DNA of 64,000 nt from SHZI01 sp963698405 (GTDB taxonomy: Bacteria; Pseudomonadota; Gammaproteobacteria; Steroidobacterales; GCA-2729495): the NCBI GenBank assembly GCA_963698405.1, contig CAVOQT010000006.1, forward strand, positions 1 through 64,000. Direction: 5' to 3'. Under the pieces are notes generated by a model. That model did no database searches and had not been told where the DNA came from. It was given only the letters and a program-made list of their open reading frames with translations. Of the stretch, positions 18,813 through 29,057 are shown piece by piece. The position numbers were made by a program, and so were the translations under genes. Position 1 is the first letter of the stretch. Every line of letters starts with the position of its first letter.

Positions 18813-21184
18813 GGCGGTCGCCGTTGGTCCAGCGTTCGTTGGCCGCCTGCATGATGAACTTCGGCTTGAAGATCTCGACCCAGGCCGGCACGAGGAACAT
18901 CGCGGAACAGGCATTCAGCACCAGCATGATGATCAGCAGTCGCGCCGAGTCTGCCTGAAAGCGCAGATCGGAAATGAACACCCACATGATGATGCCGCCG
19001 ATCAGCGTGGTTGCCGTGAATGCGATCGCCACACCGGTCGTGCTGACTGCCCGCTTCACCGCTTCCTGCAGATCGGTGGCGACATGCATCTCTTCCTTGA
19101 TGCGGTCCATCATGTAGATCGCGTAGTCCACGCCCAAGGCCGATACCGACCGCGATCATCGGCACCGTGTTCACGTTCAGACCCATGTCGAGCAGGCCCA
19201 TGCAGGCATAGGTCAGGGTGGTCGCAAAACCCATCGAGGCCAGCATCATCACGCCGGAATGCAGTGAGCCGTAGAACCAGAAGGTGAACATCAGGATCAG
19301 CACCAGCACCGCCGGCACGACGATGAGGTTGGTCTCGAAGGCTTCCTCATCGATGGCCGCGGTAACGCCGACCGGACCACCGGCCAGCTCGATTTGCAGA
19401 CCGGGCATCTTGCTGCCGACTTGTCCCGCCATTCCTTGACCATGTGAATGGCGCGACGGATGGTCTCGCCGGTGTGGTCCTTGTAGTAGAAGACCATGTT
19501 GGCAACCTGCTCATCAGTGATCCAGAAACTCGAGCAGCGCACCTGGAACCGGTGCTGACATCATGTACATGAACATCAGGCCACCGACATCGCTGGCGCG
19601 ATTCGGCACCACTGCCCAGCGCGGATCGTCATTGCGGGTCATCTGGTTGACCTGCATGACCAGATTGTTGAGCCCCTTTGCACCGCCCATCGTTGCGATC
19701 GAGCAGCATGTAGTTCTGGAAATCTGCCAGCGCCTTGATGACCTCGGGACGCTTGAGACCACCCTTCTCATCGGTACGCGCGATGATGAACAGTTCCTCC
19801 GAGCCGGGGAACCGGTCGTTGATCGCCTTCGATGACACGTTGAAATCGTGATCGCGGTACAGCAGCGGTGAACCGGGCTCCGGCTCGCCGATCTGCACCT
19901 TGAAACTGAGCGCAGGTCGCACACAGCACGATGCACAAGGTCACCCACAGCACCGCTCTCGCACGTGCCGCGTACCTACCACCAGTGCCAGCTTGGGGAA
20001 ATGCTCGCGGATGAAACGTGCGCTTGGTCGCTGATGTTCTTCGGCTTGGGCAGAATGGCCAGCAGCATCGGCAAGGTCACCAGCACGGTCACCACCATGC
20101 TGACCGCCCAGAACGATGCATAGATCGCCATCTTGTCGTTGATGGGCACCGAGCCCAGTCCGATCAGGAACAGTGCCGCCGCATCAGCGACGATCGCCAG
20201 CGCACCCGGACGGAACAGTGCGTTGAAGGTATTGCGGGCGGCCAGCTGCTTGTCATCGGTGCGGGCCAGCTCCAGGAAATAGCGCTCCACCTTCTGGATA
20301 CCGTGTGACAAGGCGCGTGCCGAGATCAGGAAGGGCACCACCAGCATCAGCGGATCGAGGTTGTAACCGAGCACGCCCATGAAGCCGACGCCCCAGATGC
20401 TGGTCAGCGCCATGCCCAGCAGCGGCAACAGGATGCCGTACAGCCGCCGCGTGTAGACGATCAGGATCGCCAGCACGATGAATACGGTGTACAGAAAAAT
20501 CTGCAGGATCTGCACGCTGTAGGAATCAACCCAGCCCACCAGCACCGGATTGCCGGTAGCGTAGATCCGCACACCCGGCGCAGCCTCCTTGTCACGGATA
20601 GCCTGCAGTTCTTCGAAGATCTTGCCGTAGTCGAGCGCGCCTTCGTTGAGCGTGCCCTTGATGATCGCCGCCTTGAGATCCGGCGAAACCAGCAGACCAA
20701 ACACTCGCGGACTCGCCACCACATCGCGCTGCATCCCGGCCAGCTCGTCCGGTGAGTAGTCACCATACTGCGGATCGTAGTAAGTCTTCGAACGGATATT
20801 GCCGTCCGGGGTCAGCGAAATCTTGCGCGTATTGCGGTGCGTGAGACTGGTCACCAGGTTGTGGTTGATACTGGTCAGCTGGTCCATACCCTCAGTGATG
20901 CGGTGCATGCGCGCCAGTGTCTCGTTGGTGAAGACCGTGCCTTCATCGACCTCTACCGCCATCGTGATGATGTTGGCGCCGCCGAAGGTATCGCGGATGC
21001 TGTTGTGCAGTTTGATGTAGGGATGCTGCTGCGGCAGCAGATCGGCAAAATCCGACAGCATGCGTACAGCCGGAATGTGATACGCAAACCAGCCGGTGAT
21101 CAGCATGACTATCAGCAGCACCACCTTGCGGTGATCGAACAGCAGATTGCCGAAGCGCGGGAAAAAACCCTGCATATCGCTCAT
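18808..21184 (-). CDS. MMPL/RND-superfamily exporter
   Basis: About 790 residues. The intact first 390 residues carry the first membrane helix (LLIVMLITGWFAYHIPAV), a large periplasmic loop and helices 2-6 including LVVPFLISARALSHGIQKVERY. The second half is split by at least five breaks between 19140 and 20020 but still gives MIAVGIGLG, VDYAIYMMD and TGVAIAFTATTLIGGIIMW, the matching second transmembrane block. The two-fold architecture is that of proton-driven RND exporters of the hydrophobe/lipid type. Its ATG overlaps the stop of the YCF48 lipoprotein gene. The stop codon is donated by a REP element. Substrate unknown. Confidence 0.8.
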
Positions 21185-22139
21185 GTCAGCTCCTCGGCAC
21201 TACATAGCAGCGCACCGGCAGCACCGCCGATAAGCAACTGGTTCTCGCCGACGGAATGGATGACGCGCAGGAACAGTCGTGCGGGCTGGCCGTGCGCCAC
21301 GCGCTGCCAGCCGTCACCGGCCAGCTTCAGCAATACGCCTTCGCCGCCAGCGGCATAAACATCAGCACCGATTCCGGCCAGGCTGTATAGCGGCACCAGC
21401 GTTGGCGTGGCCTGCATTGCCCAGGTCTTGCCGCCATCGGCGGTATGCAGTATCTGACCCGCGAGACCGACTACCCAGCCCGTATCCAGATCGCGGAAAT
21501 ATGCATCCTGCGGATAGAACTCGTCCGGCAGCGGCTCGCCCGGCGTCCAGGTTTCACCACCATCCGCGCTGTGTACGTTGAAGCCGAACTCGCCAAAGAT
21601 CACGGCATGCTCCGCATCGAGGAACTGGATCGTGGTCAGGATCGTGTCATCACCGATCGACCGGTCATCCCAGTTCTGACCAGCATCCTCACTGACGATG
21701 ATGGTGCTGAAACTGCCAACCACCCACAGGCGGTTACTGCGGATCGCAGGTGATGCCCTGCGGTGACTCTTCCGTCTGGATCGGTGTTTGCCGTCCACGT
21801 CTGACCATCATCTGTGGAAACCAGCACCTCGCCCTCGGTCGCCAGCGCGGCAAACTGCCCGTTCGGACAGGCAGCGATATCGATCAGCGACGGCCAGCCC
21901 GGCAGTTCCTGCCGGCTCCATGTCGTACCGGCATCGACGGAGCGCAGCACCACACCATGATTGCCAACCACCAGCAACACCTGGTCGCTGGATGCAGCAT
22001 CCTGGAACAGGTCACCACGACGCAGCGGCACAGACTGCGATGCCTCTACGCCCTTGAGATTGAGCGGCGACTCGCAGGCTGCAAGCAAACCGGCAGCTGT
22101 CAGCACGAACGCGACGAGTCGAACGACCGAGTATTTCAA
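21181..22139 (-). CDS. YCF48-like beta-propeller lipoprotein
   Basis: About 319 residues with a break near 21745-21765. A lipoprotein signal peptide ends at the lipobox LLAAC (Cys22). It is followed by repeats with the pattern SxDxGxTW (RSVDAGTTWSR, VSTDDGQTWTA, VSEDAGQNWDD, HSADGGETWTP, HTADGGKTWAM), the blades of the YCF48/BNR-like propeller. No catalytic residues are apparent. It is translationally coupled to the MMPL gene and diverges from DUF1302-DUF1329, so it is probably a periplasm-facing partner of that export module. Its own function is unknown. Confidence 0.82.
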
Positions 22140-22431
22140 GCGCCCCCCTTAATATCGTCCTGCTTAATGAACAGGATGACTGACATATGGCGTAGCGTAA
22201 ATGTGGAATGATTCTGCTCGAATCGTAACGCCTGGATCATTCATTTTCGGCAGGCCTGCATGCGAACTGGACGCTGCAAGCTGTCGCCCATTGACGGGCA
22301 TTCGGGCGCATGGCAGAAGAGATATCAGGGCGGCTGGTGGCAGTCGGGGGATTTCCGCATCACGCTCGTCAGCTCCACGTGCCTGTTTCAGGATGCTTTG
22401 CGCTTACGTGAACTTCCAGGGGGAAATCGCT
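22140..22431. other. Divergent intergenic region between YCF48 and DUF1302 genes
   Basis: 292 bases between two divergently read halves of one module, expected to hold promoters for both. I see a ribosome-binding site (GGGGGAAAT) before the DUF1302 ATG but no clear operator palindrome or convincing small gene. Confidence 0.4.
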
Positions 22432-24490
22432 ATGAGACTCATTCACATTCCGCTTGCAGCCAGTCGTTGCAGCATATTGCTCGGCATGGCTCTCGGCATC
22501 GGCCTGAGCACTCCGGCTTATGCTGTGTGGAATTCAGCAGACGGCTCACTCGAAGTCCGCGGCTTCGTCGACAACATGACGAACGTGCGCGACGAAGTCG
22601 GGCTGACCAAGCAGCGGGTGCAGGGACAGCTGGAACTCTTCAAGCAGGCCCAGCCACGCGGCATATTCTCCGACCTGTCGATCGGCGCGACTTTCCGGCT
22701 CAGCTACGATGCCGTCTACGATCTGAACTCTGATGAGTACGGCCGCAGCGCCGGCGGCCCGTTGAGCTACTCTGCCCCGGGCAATCCGGACTTTTTCAGC
22801 TATATAAACGGCGTTCGCCCCACCGTTCTACCGCCACCGACCAGACCTCGTCTACGCGGGCATCTTCGGGCCGGATTTCACCGGCGCCGATGGCGCCATT
22901 CCACTGCCTGGTACCGGCGGCACCATCAACTCGCCGAGCAACCCGAACGACGGACTGCGTTTTGCCGCAGGCGATATCTACTCCTATCAGGACGGCGGCG
23001 TGATGCTGGCCACACCGGTACGGCCCTGCGATACGGACAGCCGCGGCTGTACCAGCCTCAAAGACTACATGGACAAGGACCGCGACGAGCTGCGCTACAA
23101 GGAGTTGAACGACGATTGGGATTTCATCCGCGAGCTGTGGGTCGCCGGGATCCATCCCGATGGGCAGTGGTGACGACGAACTCGCCATCCGCCTCGGCCG
23201 GCAACAGGTCGTGTGGGGACGCACCGACCTGTTCCGCGTACTCGATATCGTCAACCCGATGGACTTCTCGCGCGAGAATCTCTACGCGGAGTTCGAGGAC
23301 TCACGCATCCCGCAGTGCGATGATCGAACCTCGAATACCGGCATCGGCGCCACCAAGTCACTCGATGATCTCAATTTCCAGCTGATCTACAAGATCGAGT
23401 CCTTCCGCCCGCATGACCTGGGCCAGGGCGGCGAACCCTATGCGATCCTCGGCGCCGGCAACCTGTTCCGCGCACTGGCAAACTGCTGGGACAACGGCTG
23501 TACGGTGGGCAACTTCCCGGCCACCGGGGTCACCGTGGATTTCCCACAGCATTCCATCGGTATCCGCGACGTCAATGAACCCAACCACAGTGAGTTCGGC
23601 GGCCGGATCGAGGGTGTGTACAAGGGCGTCGGCTTCTCGCTGAACGCGATGTACTTCTACTCGCAGTTCCCCTCACTGCGCGGCGGAATTCCGACCGACG
23701 ATCCCTTCACGCCTGCCGGTCGAGAGCGTTGCGCACCCCTACGACATCGCTTTCGATGTCGAATTCCCGCGCCTGTTCATGATCGGTGGCTCGGCCGACT
23801 GGTACTGGGAACGTGCCCGCACTTCGTTCCGCGTGGAGACTTCCTATACGACGGATGAGGAGTTCGCCGACACCAGCAAGCCGGACCTGTACTCGGAGTC
23901 GGATGTGTTCCGCGGCGTGATCGGCTTCGACCGGCCCACCTTCATCCCCTTCCTCAACAAGGACCGGGCCTTCCTGATTTCTGCCCAGGTGTTCTACCAG
24001 CACCTCATGGACTATGAGTCCTACCTGGTGAACTCGAGCGGCATCGATACCGGTGGCGAACCGGAGAATCGGTTTCCAGGACTGGGAGGACAACGTGCTG
24101 CTGACCCTGCTCATCCAGGGCAACTACATGAACGACCGGCTCACGCCGCAGATCATCACCGCCTACGACACGCGGGCCGGTGCCGGTGCCATCGCCCCCT
24201 CGCTTGAGTACAAGCCGGACAACAACTGGGTGTTCAAGCTGGGCCTGAACCTGAAGTGGGCCAATCACAAGGGCGCCATCGAGGCGGATGACAACCGCTC
24301 CGCCAATCCCTTCCCACCGGCCACCTGTGCACCGGACATCGCCCTGTCACCTGACCCGAGCCCCTGCCTGACCGCCTACAGCAGCCTGGGCGTCTCCGGC
24401 TTCGAGCCGCTGGGTCGCTTCCGGTCAGGCCCGCTCGGCACGGCCCGGAACGAGGACGAAATCCAGTTCACCATTCGCTACCAATTTTGA
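22432..24490 (+). CDS. DUF1302-family (predicted outer-membrane barrel) protein
   Basis: About 685 residues over breaks near 22840, 23155, 23715 and 24065. It has a Sec signal peptide (ILLGMALGIGLSTPAYAVW), then ADGSLEVRGFVDN, an early LGRQQVVWGRTDLFRVLDIVNP motif, and many alternating aromatic/polar strands ending EIQFTIRYQF. The terminal phenylalanine is typical of outer-membrane barrels. DUF1302 proteins are commonly encoded next to DUF1329 and MMPL genes. It precedes the DUF1329 gene by 17 bases in one transcript. Proposed role: outer-membrane part of a lipid or hydrophobe transport path (inference). Confidence 0.8.
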
Positions 24491-24507
24491 TTGCGAGGTT
24501 CCTGACA

Positions 24508-25821
24508 ATGAAAAGGCTAGTAATACTTGGCGCCGCTGTAGCCGGCCTGACGGGCATCGCAGCGCATGCAGAAGTGTCTGACGCAGTCATCAAGAATGCG
24601 TTTGCACCCTACGAAAAGTCTGCACCCACTGCAGCCGGCTACAACCCGGCATGGCGCATCAATGACAAGAACGTGGATGCGCTGGAAGGCATTCTCGATC
24701 CCTTCACCTTCCGCTACGTGAAGAAGGGCTGGTTCGAAATCCCGACTACGCCCACCTTCTCGCTGCCGCAACATCCGAACTACATCGAGGCCACTCGCAA
24801 GGGTGCAGACAAGGTCAAGCTGGCGCCAGACGGCACACTGCAGAACTTCGATGCAGGGCGCCCCTTCCCCCAGGAACCTGATGCCAAGGACCCACAGGCG
24901 GGCCTGAAGCTGATGTGGAATTTCCAGCGCTCCATCAATGCCGGCGACAGCGAGACCATCAACCCCTTCTGGTGGACCTTCCGCAATACCAAGACCGGGC
25001 AGAGCGAGCGGCAGCTGCGCTTCGACTGGCACTTCCTGAACTGGAAACACCGCACGATATTCGACCCGAAGCCGGATATCACGCCCAACCCCGGCCAGAT
25101 CTTCCGCTCGATTTCGGCCAACGTACTCGAGCCTTTCGACCTGGCCAATACGCAGCTGCTGATCTGGCGCTACGAGAACGACCTGCAGCGTGATGACGGC
25201 TGGCTGTATCTGGGCTTCCAGCGGCGCGTACGGCGTCTGGCAGTCGGCCAGATCACCGATGCCTTCCTCGGTACCGATGCGATGATCGAGGACTTCGAGG
25301 GCTACAACGGTCGTCTCGATGACTACAAGTGGACCTACAAGGGCACCCAGAACGTGCTGATGCCCTATGAGAAGCACAACGAACTGCCGGATCTGGACAC
25401 CGAACCGAAGGGCGATCCGGACGGCTTCCGTTTCGTCAAGTTCGGTGGCCAGGGCAACTGCTTCCCGCAGGTCACCTGGCAGCTGCGCAAGTCCTACATC
25501 ATCGAAGGCAACCCGAAGGATCCCAATCATCCACTCAGCAAGCGGGTGATCTACATGGATTCCGAGAGCGCCACCCTGCCGATCGTGACCCTGTATGACC
25601 GCAAGGGCGCGCCGTGGAAGTACTTCCCGATCTGCAAGACGCACGCTGACCATCACCTGGCCAAGAACAAGGGCGTGGGTGTAGCGATCGATGACTGCGC
25701 GCTGTTCTTCGACGAGCAGGCGATGCACTGCACCACGCTGCAGTTCAAGTCACACGTCAACCCGCAGGAAAATCCGCCGTCCATCTTCACCGTACAGAAG
25801 ATGCGCTCGACGGGACGTTAA
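24508..25821 (+). CDS. DUF1329-family periplasmic protein (LolA-like fold)
   Basis: An intact protein of 437 residues. A signal peptide (residues 1-21, ending AAHAE) is followed by a full DUF1329 domain with PFTFRYVKKGWFEIPTTPTF, WRYENDLQRDDGWLYLGFQR and WQLRKSYIIEG. The family is related to LolA/LolB-like lipoprotein-sorting folds, which carry lipidated or hydrophobic cargo across the periplasm. The ATG at 24508 follows the DUF1302 stop closely and gives a clean signal peptide. A terminator follows. With DUF1302, the YCF48 lipoprotein and the MMPL permease it would complete a trans-envelope carrier; that assembly is inferred. Confidence 0.85.
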   Translation: MKRLVILGAAVAGLTGIAAHAEVSDAVIKNAFAPYEKSAPTAAGYNPAWRINDKNVDALEGILDPFTFRYVKKGWFEIPTTPTFSLPQHPNYIEATRKGADKVKLAPDGTLQNFDAGRPFPQEPDAKDPQAGLKLMWNFQRSINAGDSETINPFWWTFRNTKTGQSERQLRFDWHFLNWKHRTIFDPKPDITPNPGQIFRSISANVLEPFDLANTQLLIWRYENDLQRDDGWLYLGFQRRVRRLAVGQITDAFLGTDAMIEDFEGYNGRLDDYKWTYKGTQNVLMPYEKHNELPDLDTEPKGDPDGFRFVKFGGQGNCFPQVTWQLRKSYIIEGNPKDPNHPLSKRVIYMDSESATLPIVTLYDRKGAPWKYFPICKTHADHHLAKNKGVGVAIDDCALFFDEQAMHCTTLQFKSHVNPQENPPSIFTVQKMRSTGR

Positions 25822-25834
25822 GCCTTGCAAGCCC

Positions 25835-25869
25835 AAGGGCCCGTGATCATCCGGTCACGGGCCCTTTTC
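25835..25869 (+). terminator. Rho-independent terminator after DUF1329
   Basis: A 12-base stem (AAGGGCCCGTGA and TCACGGGCCCTT) around an 8-base loop, followed by a short T run (CTTTTCGTTT). It begins 13 bases after the DUF1329 stop. Confidence 0.85.
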
Positions 25870-25872
25870 GTT

Positions 25873-25898
25873 TGTAGGAGCGCCTTCAGGCGCGATAT
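25873..25898. repeat. REP-type half element
   Basis: GTAGGAGCGCCTTCAGGCGC and flanking bases, a single unpaired member of the same repeat family, placed between the DUF1329 terminator and the methyltransferase gene. Confidence 0.75.
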
Positions 25899-25919
25899 CT
25901 GTCCGCAGGAGCAACAGCC

Positions 25920-26561
25920 ATGACCGACCAGCACCCCCACGCCAACCCACTCCGCGGTCGCTTCAACTCCTGGCTGCTCGCAAAGTACGAGGAAGATTTC
26001 CACGAGGAAATGGGTGAGCGGAAGCAACAGCATATAGGCTCCCTGAACGGCACCGTTGTGGAGATCGGCGCAGGCAACGGCGTGAACTTCCGCTACTACC
26101 CGCACGGCGTGCAGCTGATCGTCTATGAGCCCAACCCCTACATGCATGAGCGCCTGCACAGGGCAGCCAGCAACTACGGGCTGAACTGCGAACTCCGTCC
26201 CGTCAGCGCCGGGCAGCTGGATCTGCCTGCGCAATCGGTCGATGCCGTGGTCTGCACCCTGGTGCTGTGCACGGTCGAAGATCCCGGCCAGATCCTCCGC
26301 GAAGTGCGGCGGGTGCTGAAGCCCGGCGGAAAGTTATTCTTCCTGGAGCACGTTGCAGCACCACGGGGCAGCGGTCTGAGACGTGTACAGGATCTGCTGA
26401 TGCGACCCTGGCGCTGGCTCTTCGAAGGCTGTCATACGAATCGCGAGACTGCCGAACTGCTGGAGGCGGCTGGCTTTGAACGCGTAGAAATGGAACGCTT
26501 CAGTTCACGGAAGATGCCGCCGGTGATCGTGCCGGTCATCACCGGTGTCGCATACCGCTGA
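25920..26561 (+). CDS. Class I SAM-dependent methyltransferase
   Basis: A 213-residue Rossmann methyltransferase. Motif I is VVEIGAGNGVNFRYY (about residues 46-60), motif II VYEPNPYMHE, and the motif IV region VDAVVCTLVLCTVEDP, followed by VLKPGGKLFFLEHV. This pattern is shared with the UbiE/METTL7-like group acting on small lipophilic or thiol acceptors. The ATG follows GGAGCAACAGCC. It stands alone between two REP elements and is convergent with fdhD. Acceptor unknown. Confidence 0.82.
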   Translation: MTDQHPHANPLRGRFNSWLLAKYEEDFHEEMGERKQQHIGSLNGTVVEIGAGNGVNFRYYPHGVQLIVYEPNPYMHERLHRAASNYGLNCELRPVSAGQLDLPAQSVDAVVCTLVLCTVEDPGQILREVRRVLKPGGKLFFLEHVAAPRGSGLRRVQDLLMRPWRWLFEGCHTNRETAELLEAAGFERVEMERFSSRKMPPVIVPVITGVAYR

Positions 26562-26573
26562 AAGCACCACCTG

Positions 26574-26641
26574 CCGTAGGAGCGGCTTCAGCCGCGATTC
26601 TTCCTGCAAGAATAAATCGCGGCTGAAGCCGCTCCTACGGC
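26574..26641. repeat. REP/BIME inverted pair
   Basis: A full inverted pair: CCGTAGGAGCGGCTTCAGCC on one side, its exact reverse complement on the other, with a loop around CTTCCTGCAAGAATAAAT. Read on the minus strand it provides the terminal CCG codon and TAG stop of fdhD. It could also act as a bidirectional terminator or mRNA stabiliser between the convergent genes. Confidence 0.9.
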
Positions 26642-27537
26642 AGGGTCGTCAGCTCCGCAACACGCTGCGGCCGCGAGTAGATCGTCACCCGTCCACCGCG
26701 CACGAAGCCGCCCAGCGTCACACCGAAGCGTTCGGCGATTTCGATGGCCAGCGAGGTCGGTGCAGAAACTGCCGCAATGATCTCGAAGCCGGCCCGGATG
26801 GCCTTGGTGATCATCTCGAGGCTGAGCCGACTCGACAGCAACACGCCGCAGCCGGACAGGTCCAAGTCCTTCAGCAGACACTTGCCGATCACCTTGTCGA
26901 GCGCATTGTGACGACCGAGATCTTCGGCAACAGCGATTATCCGTGCATTGCGATCGAAGACGGCCGCCGCATGCGCACCGCCGGTCTGCGTGAATACCGT
27001 CTGCAGTTTGCGCATCGCTGACATCAGTTCGTCGAACTGCGCGCTGCGCAGCCGGACCGTGTCCGCTACGGCCACCAGTCCTTCAACCAGGTTATCCACG
27101 GCTTCCCGGCCGCCGCACACACCGCAAGCACTGCCCATGATGACATTCCGGCGCCGCGGACTGACGCTGTCGGGGTCGACGAGCTGCACGCGGACGATGC
27201 CCGGATCGTTGCCGCAGACTTCCATCTTGCGCAGATCCTTGAGACTGCGGATCAGGCCTTCGGTGAACAGAAACCCGGCAGTCAGGGACAGCACTTCCGG
27301 GTCGTCGGTCGCTGCCAGTACGCCATGATCGCGACTGAATCCCAGCACCTCGTGCAGCGAGGCGGTCGGCGTCCACATGAGCGTGAACCAGCCCACACTC
27401 TCGACATCGATGGTGAGCATCGCTTCTTCGACGACCGGACAGTTCTCGCGGACTGGTGGCTGACCTGCACCCGGCAGAAAATACGCGGGCACCAGGCGCA
27501 CGCCGTGCTGGACGGGTGGAGCAGGCTTTTCTTTCAT
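26635..27537 (-). CDS. fdhD: Formate dehydrogenase accessory sulfurtransferase
   Basis: A 300-residue FdhD. The family loop SACGVCGG carries Cys138 and Cys141, the sulfur-transfer pair, and the GFLFTEGLI, TGGAHAAAVF and AEDLGRHNALDKVIGK segments are standard. FdhD moves sulfur from the IscS desulfurase to the molybdenum centre of formate-dehydrogenase-like enzymes. Its place at the 3' end of the molybdopterin oxidoreductase operon strongly suggests that enzyme needs a sulfurated Mo centre. The gene ends in CCG-TAG supplied by a REP element. Confidence 0.92.
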   Translation of the reverse strand: MKEKPAPPVQHGVRLVPAYFLPGAGQPPVRENCPVVEEAMLTIDVESVGWFTLMWTPTASLHEVLGFSRDHGVLAATDDPEVLSLTAGFLFTEGLIRSLKDLRKMEVCGNDPGIVRVQLVDPDSVSPRRRNVIMGSACGVCGGREAVDNLVEGLVAVADTVRLRSAQFDELMSAMRKLQTVFTQTGGAHAAAVFDRNARIIAVAEDLGRHNALDKVIGKCLLKDLDLSGCGVLLSSRLSLEMITKAIRAGFEIIAAVSAPTSLAIEIAERFGVTLGGFVRGGRVTIYSRPQRVAELTTLP

Positions 27538-27557
27538 CGGACTGCCGGGATCAACGA

Positions 27558-28418
27558 TCAGGGTCGGAAACTCATGATCGGCTCAAATACCCCGGCCTTG
27601 AAAATCAGCAAGCGGAAAGTGTAGTAGCCGGCCAAGCGTGCCGGTGGCAGCAATCATGGTCGCCAGCGGCACATTGCCGGCAAACCAGAGCAGAAAAACC
27701 GGCAGCAGCACACCTGCGCCGCAGACCAGTGCAAAAAACCATTTGGCATACAGCGTACGCGTAAGAAGTTCCGCCGATTTTCGCGCACCCGGCGAACCAT
27801 GCCGTGCGGCGTGCAGCAGACTCAGCAGGACTGCAGCAACACACAAGTGCAGCAACAGGGCTACGGGCACCAGAAACTGTGCGGACTCGGGCACGGAAGC
27901 CAGCAGCAGCATCACGCCACCGGTGACTGAATAGACCAGGCTCGACACCGGGATCAGCCCGCTGTTCCATAGTGAAATCGCCGTGGAGTGCGACATCGCA
28001 AAGCCCTGATAGGTCATCACCACCAGCGCAGCTGCACCGGCCAGCAGTTTGAGCAAACCACCGAAGCCCGGTATGAAGCCCCAGAACATTCAGCAAGTGC
28101 AGAGCCGCCAAAACCGATGAAGCAGACGATGCCGATCAGCCCACGACTGATCCACGAACGGTCCGGGCGCAGAATGGCACGCCAGGATTTTCGCGGAACG
28201 CCCATGTGCGAGAGATGGAAGTACGTCTTGAGCAGCCCGGTAATCAGCAGGCCAGCAAGCATGCCCTGCGTTGATTCCAGCAGCAGCGAGACAAAAAACA
28301 GCCCGGCACCAAGTTCGCCAAAAAAGAACGCACTGGCCATAGGGGTATCCCAGTAGCGCTGCAGGCGGTAGCCGAGCTTGAAACTGTCGCCGACAATGGG
28401 CAGGTCATTCACAGCCAT
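27558..28418 (-). CDS. NrfD/PsrC-like membrane subunit
   Basis: About 286 residues with breaks near 28085 and 27630. It has about eight hydrophobic helices, for example FFFGELGAGLFFVSLLLES, ALVVMTYQGFAMSHSTAISL and WFFALVCGAGVLLPVFLLWF. After correcting the last break, the ending GYYTFRLLIFKAGVF matches NrfD-family C-termini. NrfD proteins are quinone-reactive anchors of PsrABC/TtrABC-type complexes and contain no haem. It sits 24 bases downstream of the ferredoxin subunit gene and 20 bases upstream of fdhD. Confidence 0.8.
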
Positions 28419-28442
28419 GTTGTTTCCCCTCTGCTGCCGTCC

Positions 28443-29057
28443 TCAATCGATGTAATACACCTTGGGTCGGGTATTTTTCTCGGGCAGCGGCGGGCGGCCG
28501 CCGCGTTCGCGAATCAGTTTGCTCGGTTTGCTGTTCGGATCGTCGAGGTCGCCGAAGATCCGCGCATCGGTCGGACAGGTCACCACACAGGCCGGATCGA
28601 GCCCGGCATCGACGCGCCCGCTGCAGAAATCACACTTGGTGACCATGCCCGGCGTATAGCGCGGATAGCCTTGCTTCTCGAAGGCGGTGAGTTCACCGGT
28701 ACCGAACAACCCGTCCTTGAAGGCTTCGGCCTTCATCTCACTGCGCTGGTCGTAGGGACAGGCGACGGCACAGGAACCGCAGCCGATACATTTTTCAGGA
28801 TCGACCATGACGATGCCGTCCGGCCGCGTGTAGGTCGCACCGCTCGGACAGACCTTCTCGCAGGGCGCGTCTTCGCAGTGATTGCACAGCGTCGGGATGT
28901 ACACGCGGTTGACGGCCGGATACACCCCGTATTCCTCACTGAGGGTACGCGTAAAAAACACACCATCGGGCAGCGAGTTTTCCTGCTTGCAGCCGATGAC
29001 GCAGGCGTTGCAGCCGATGCAGCGCTTGAGGTCGAACACCATGCCATAGCGTGCCAT
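28443..29057 (-). CDS. Four-cluster ferredoxin subunit (PsrB/NrfC/DmsB-like)
   Basis: 204 residues carrying four cysteine groups: CIGCNACVIGC, CNHCEDAPCEKVCP, CIGCGSCAVACP and a final group with CDFC and CVVTCP. These bind four [4Fe-4S] clusters that wire the molybdenum subunit to the NrfD-like membrane subunit. There is no signal peptide. Its ATG overlaps the stop of the catalytic subunit (TGATG), so the two are translationally coupled. Intact. Confidence 0.9.
   Translation of the reverse strand: MARYGMVFDLKRCIGCNACVIGCKQENSLPDGVFFTRTLSEEYGVYPAVNRVYIPTLCNHCEDAPCEKVCPSGATYTRPDGIVMVDPEKCIGCGSCAVACPYDQRSEMKAEAFKDGLFGTGELTAFEKQGYPRYTPGMVTKCDFCSGRVDAGLDPACVVTCPTDARIFGDLDDPNSKPSKLIRERGGRPPLPEKNTRPKVYYID

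Noticed and set aside
24517..25728. A 403-codon minus-strand open frame opposite DUF1329
   Set aside because: It mirrors the codon structure of the intact DUF1329 gene and shows no recognisable domain.
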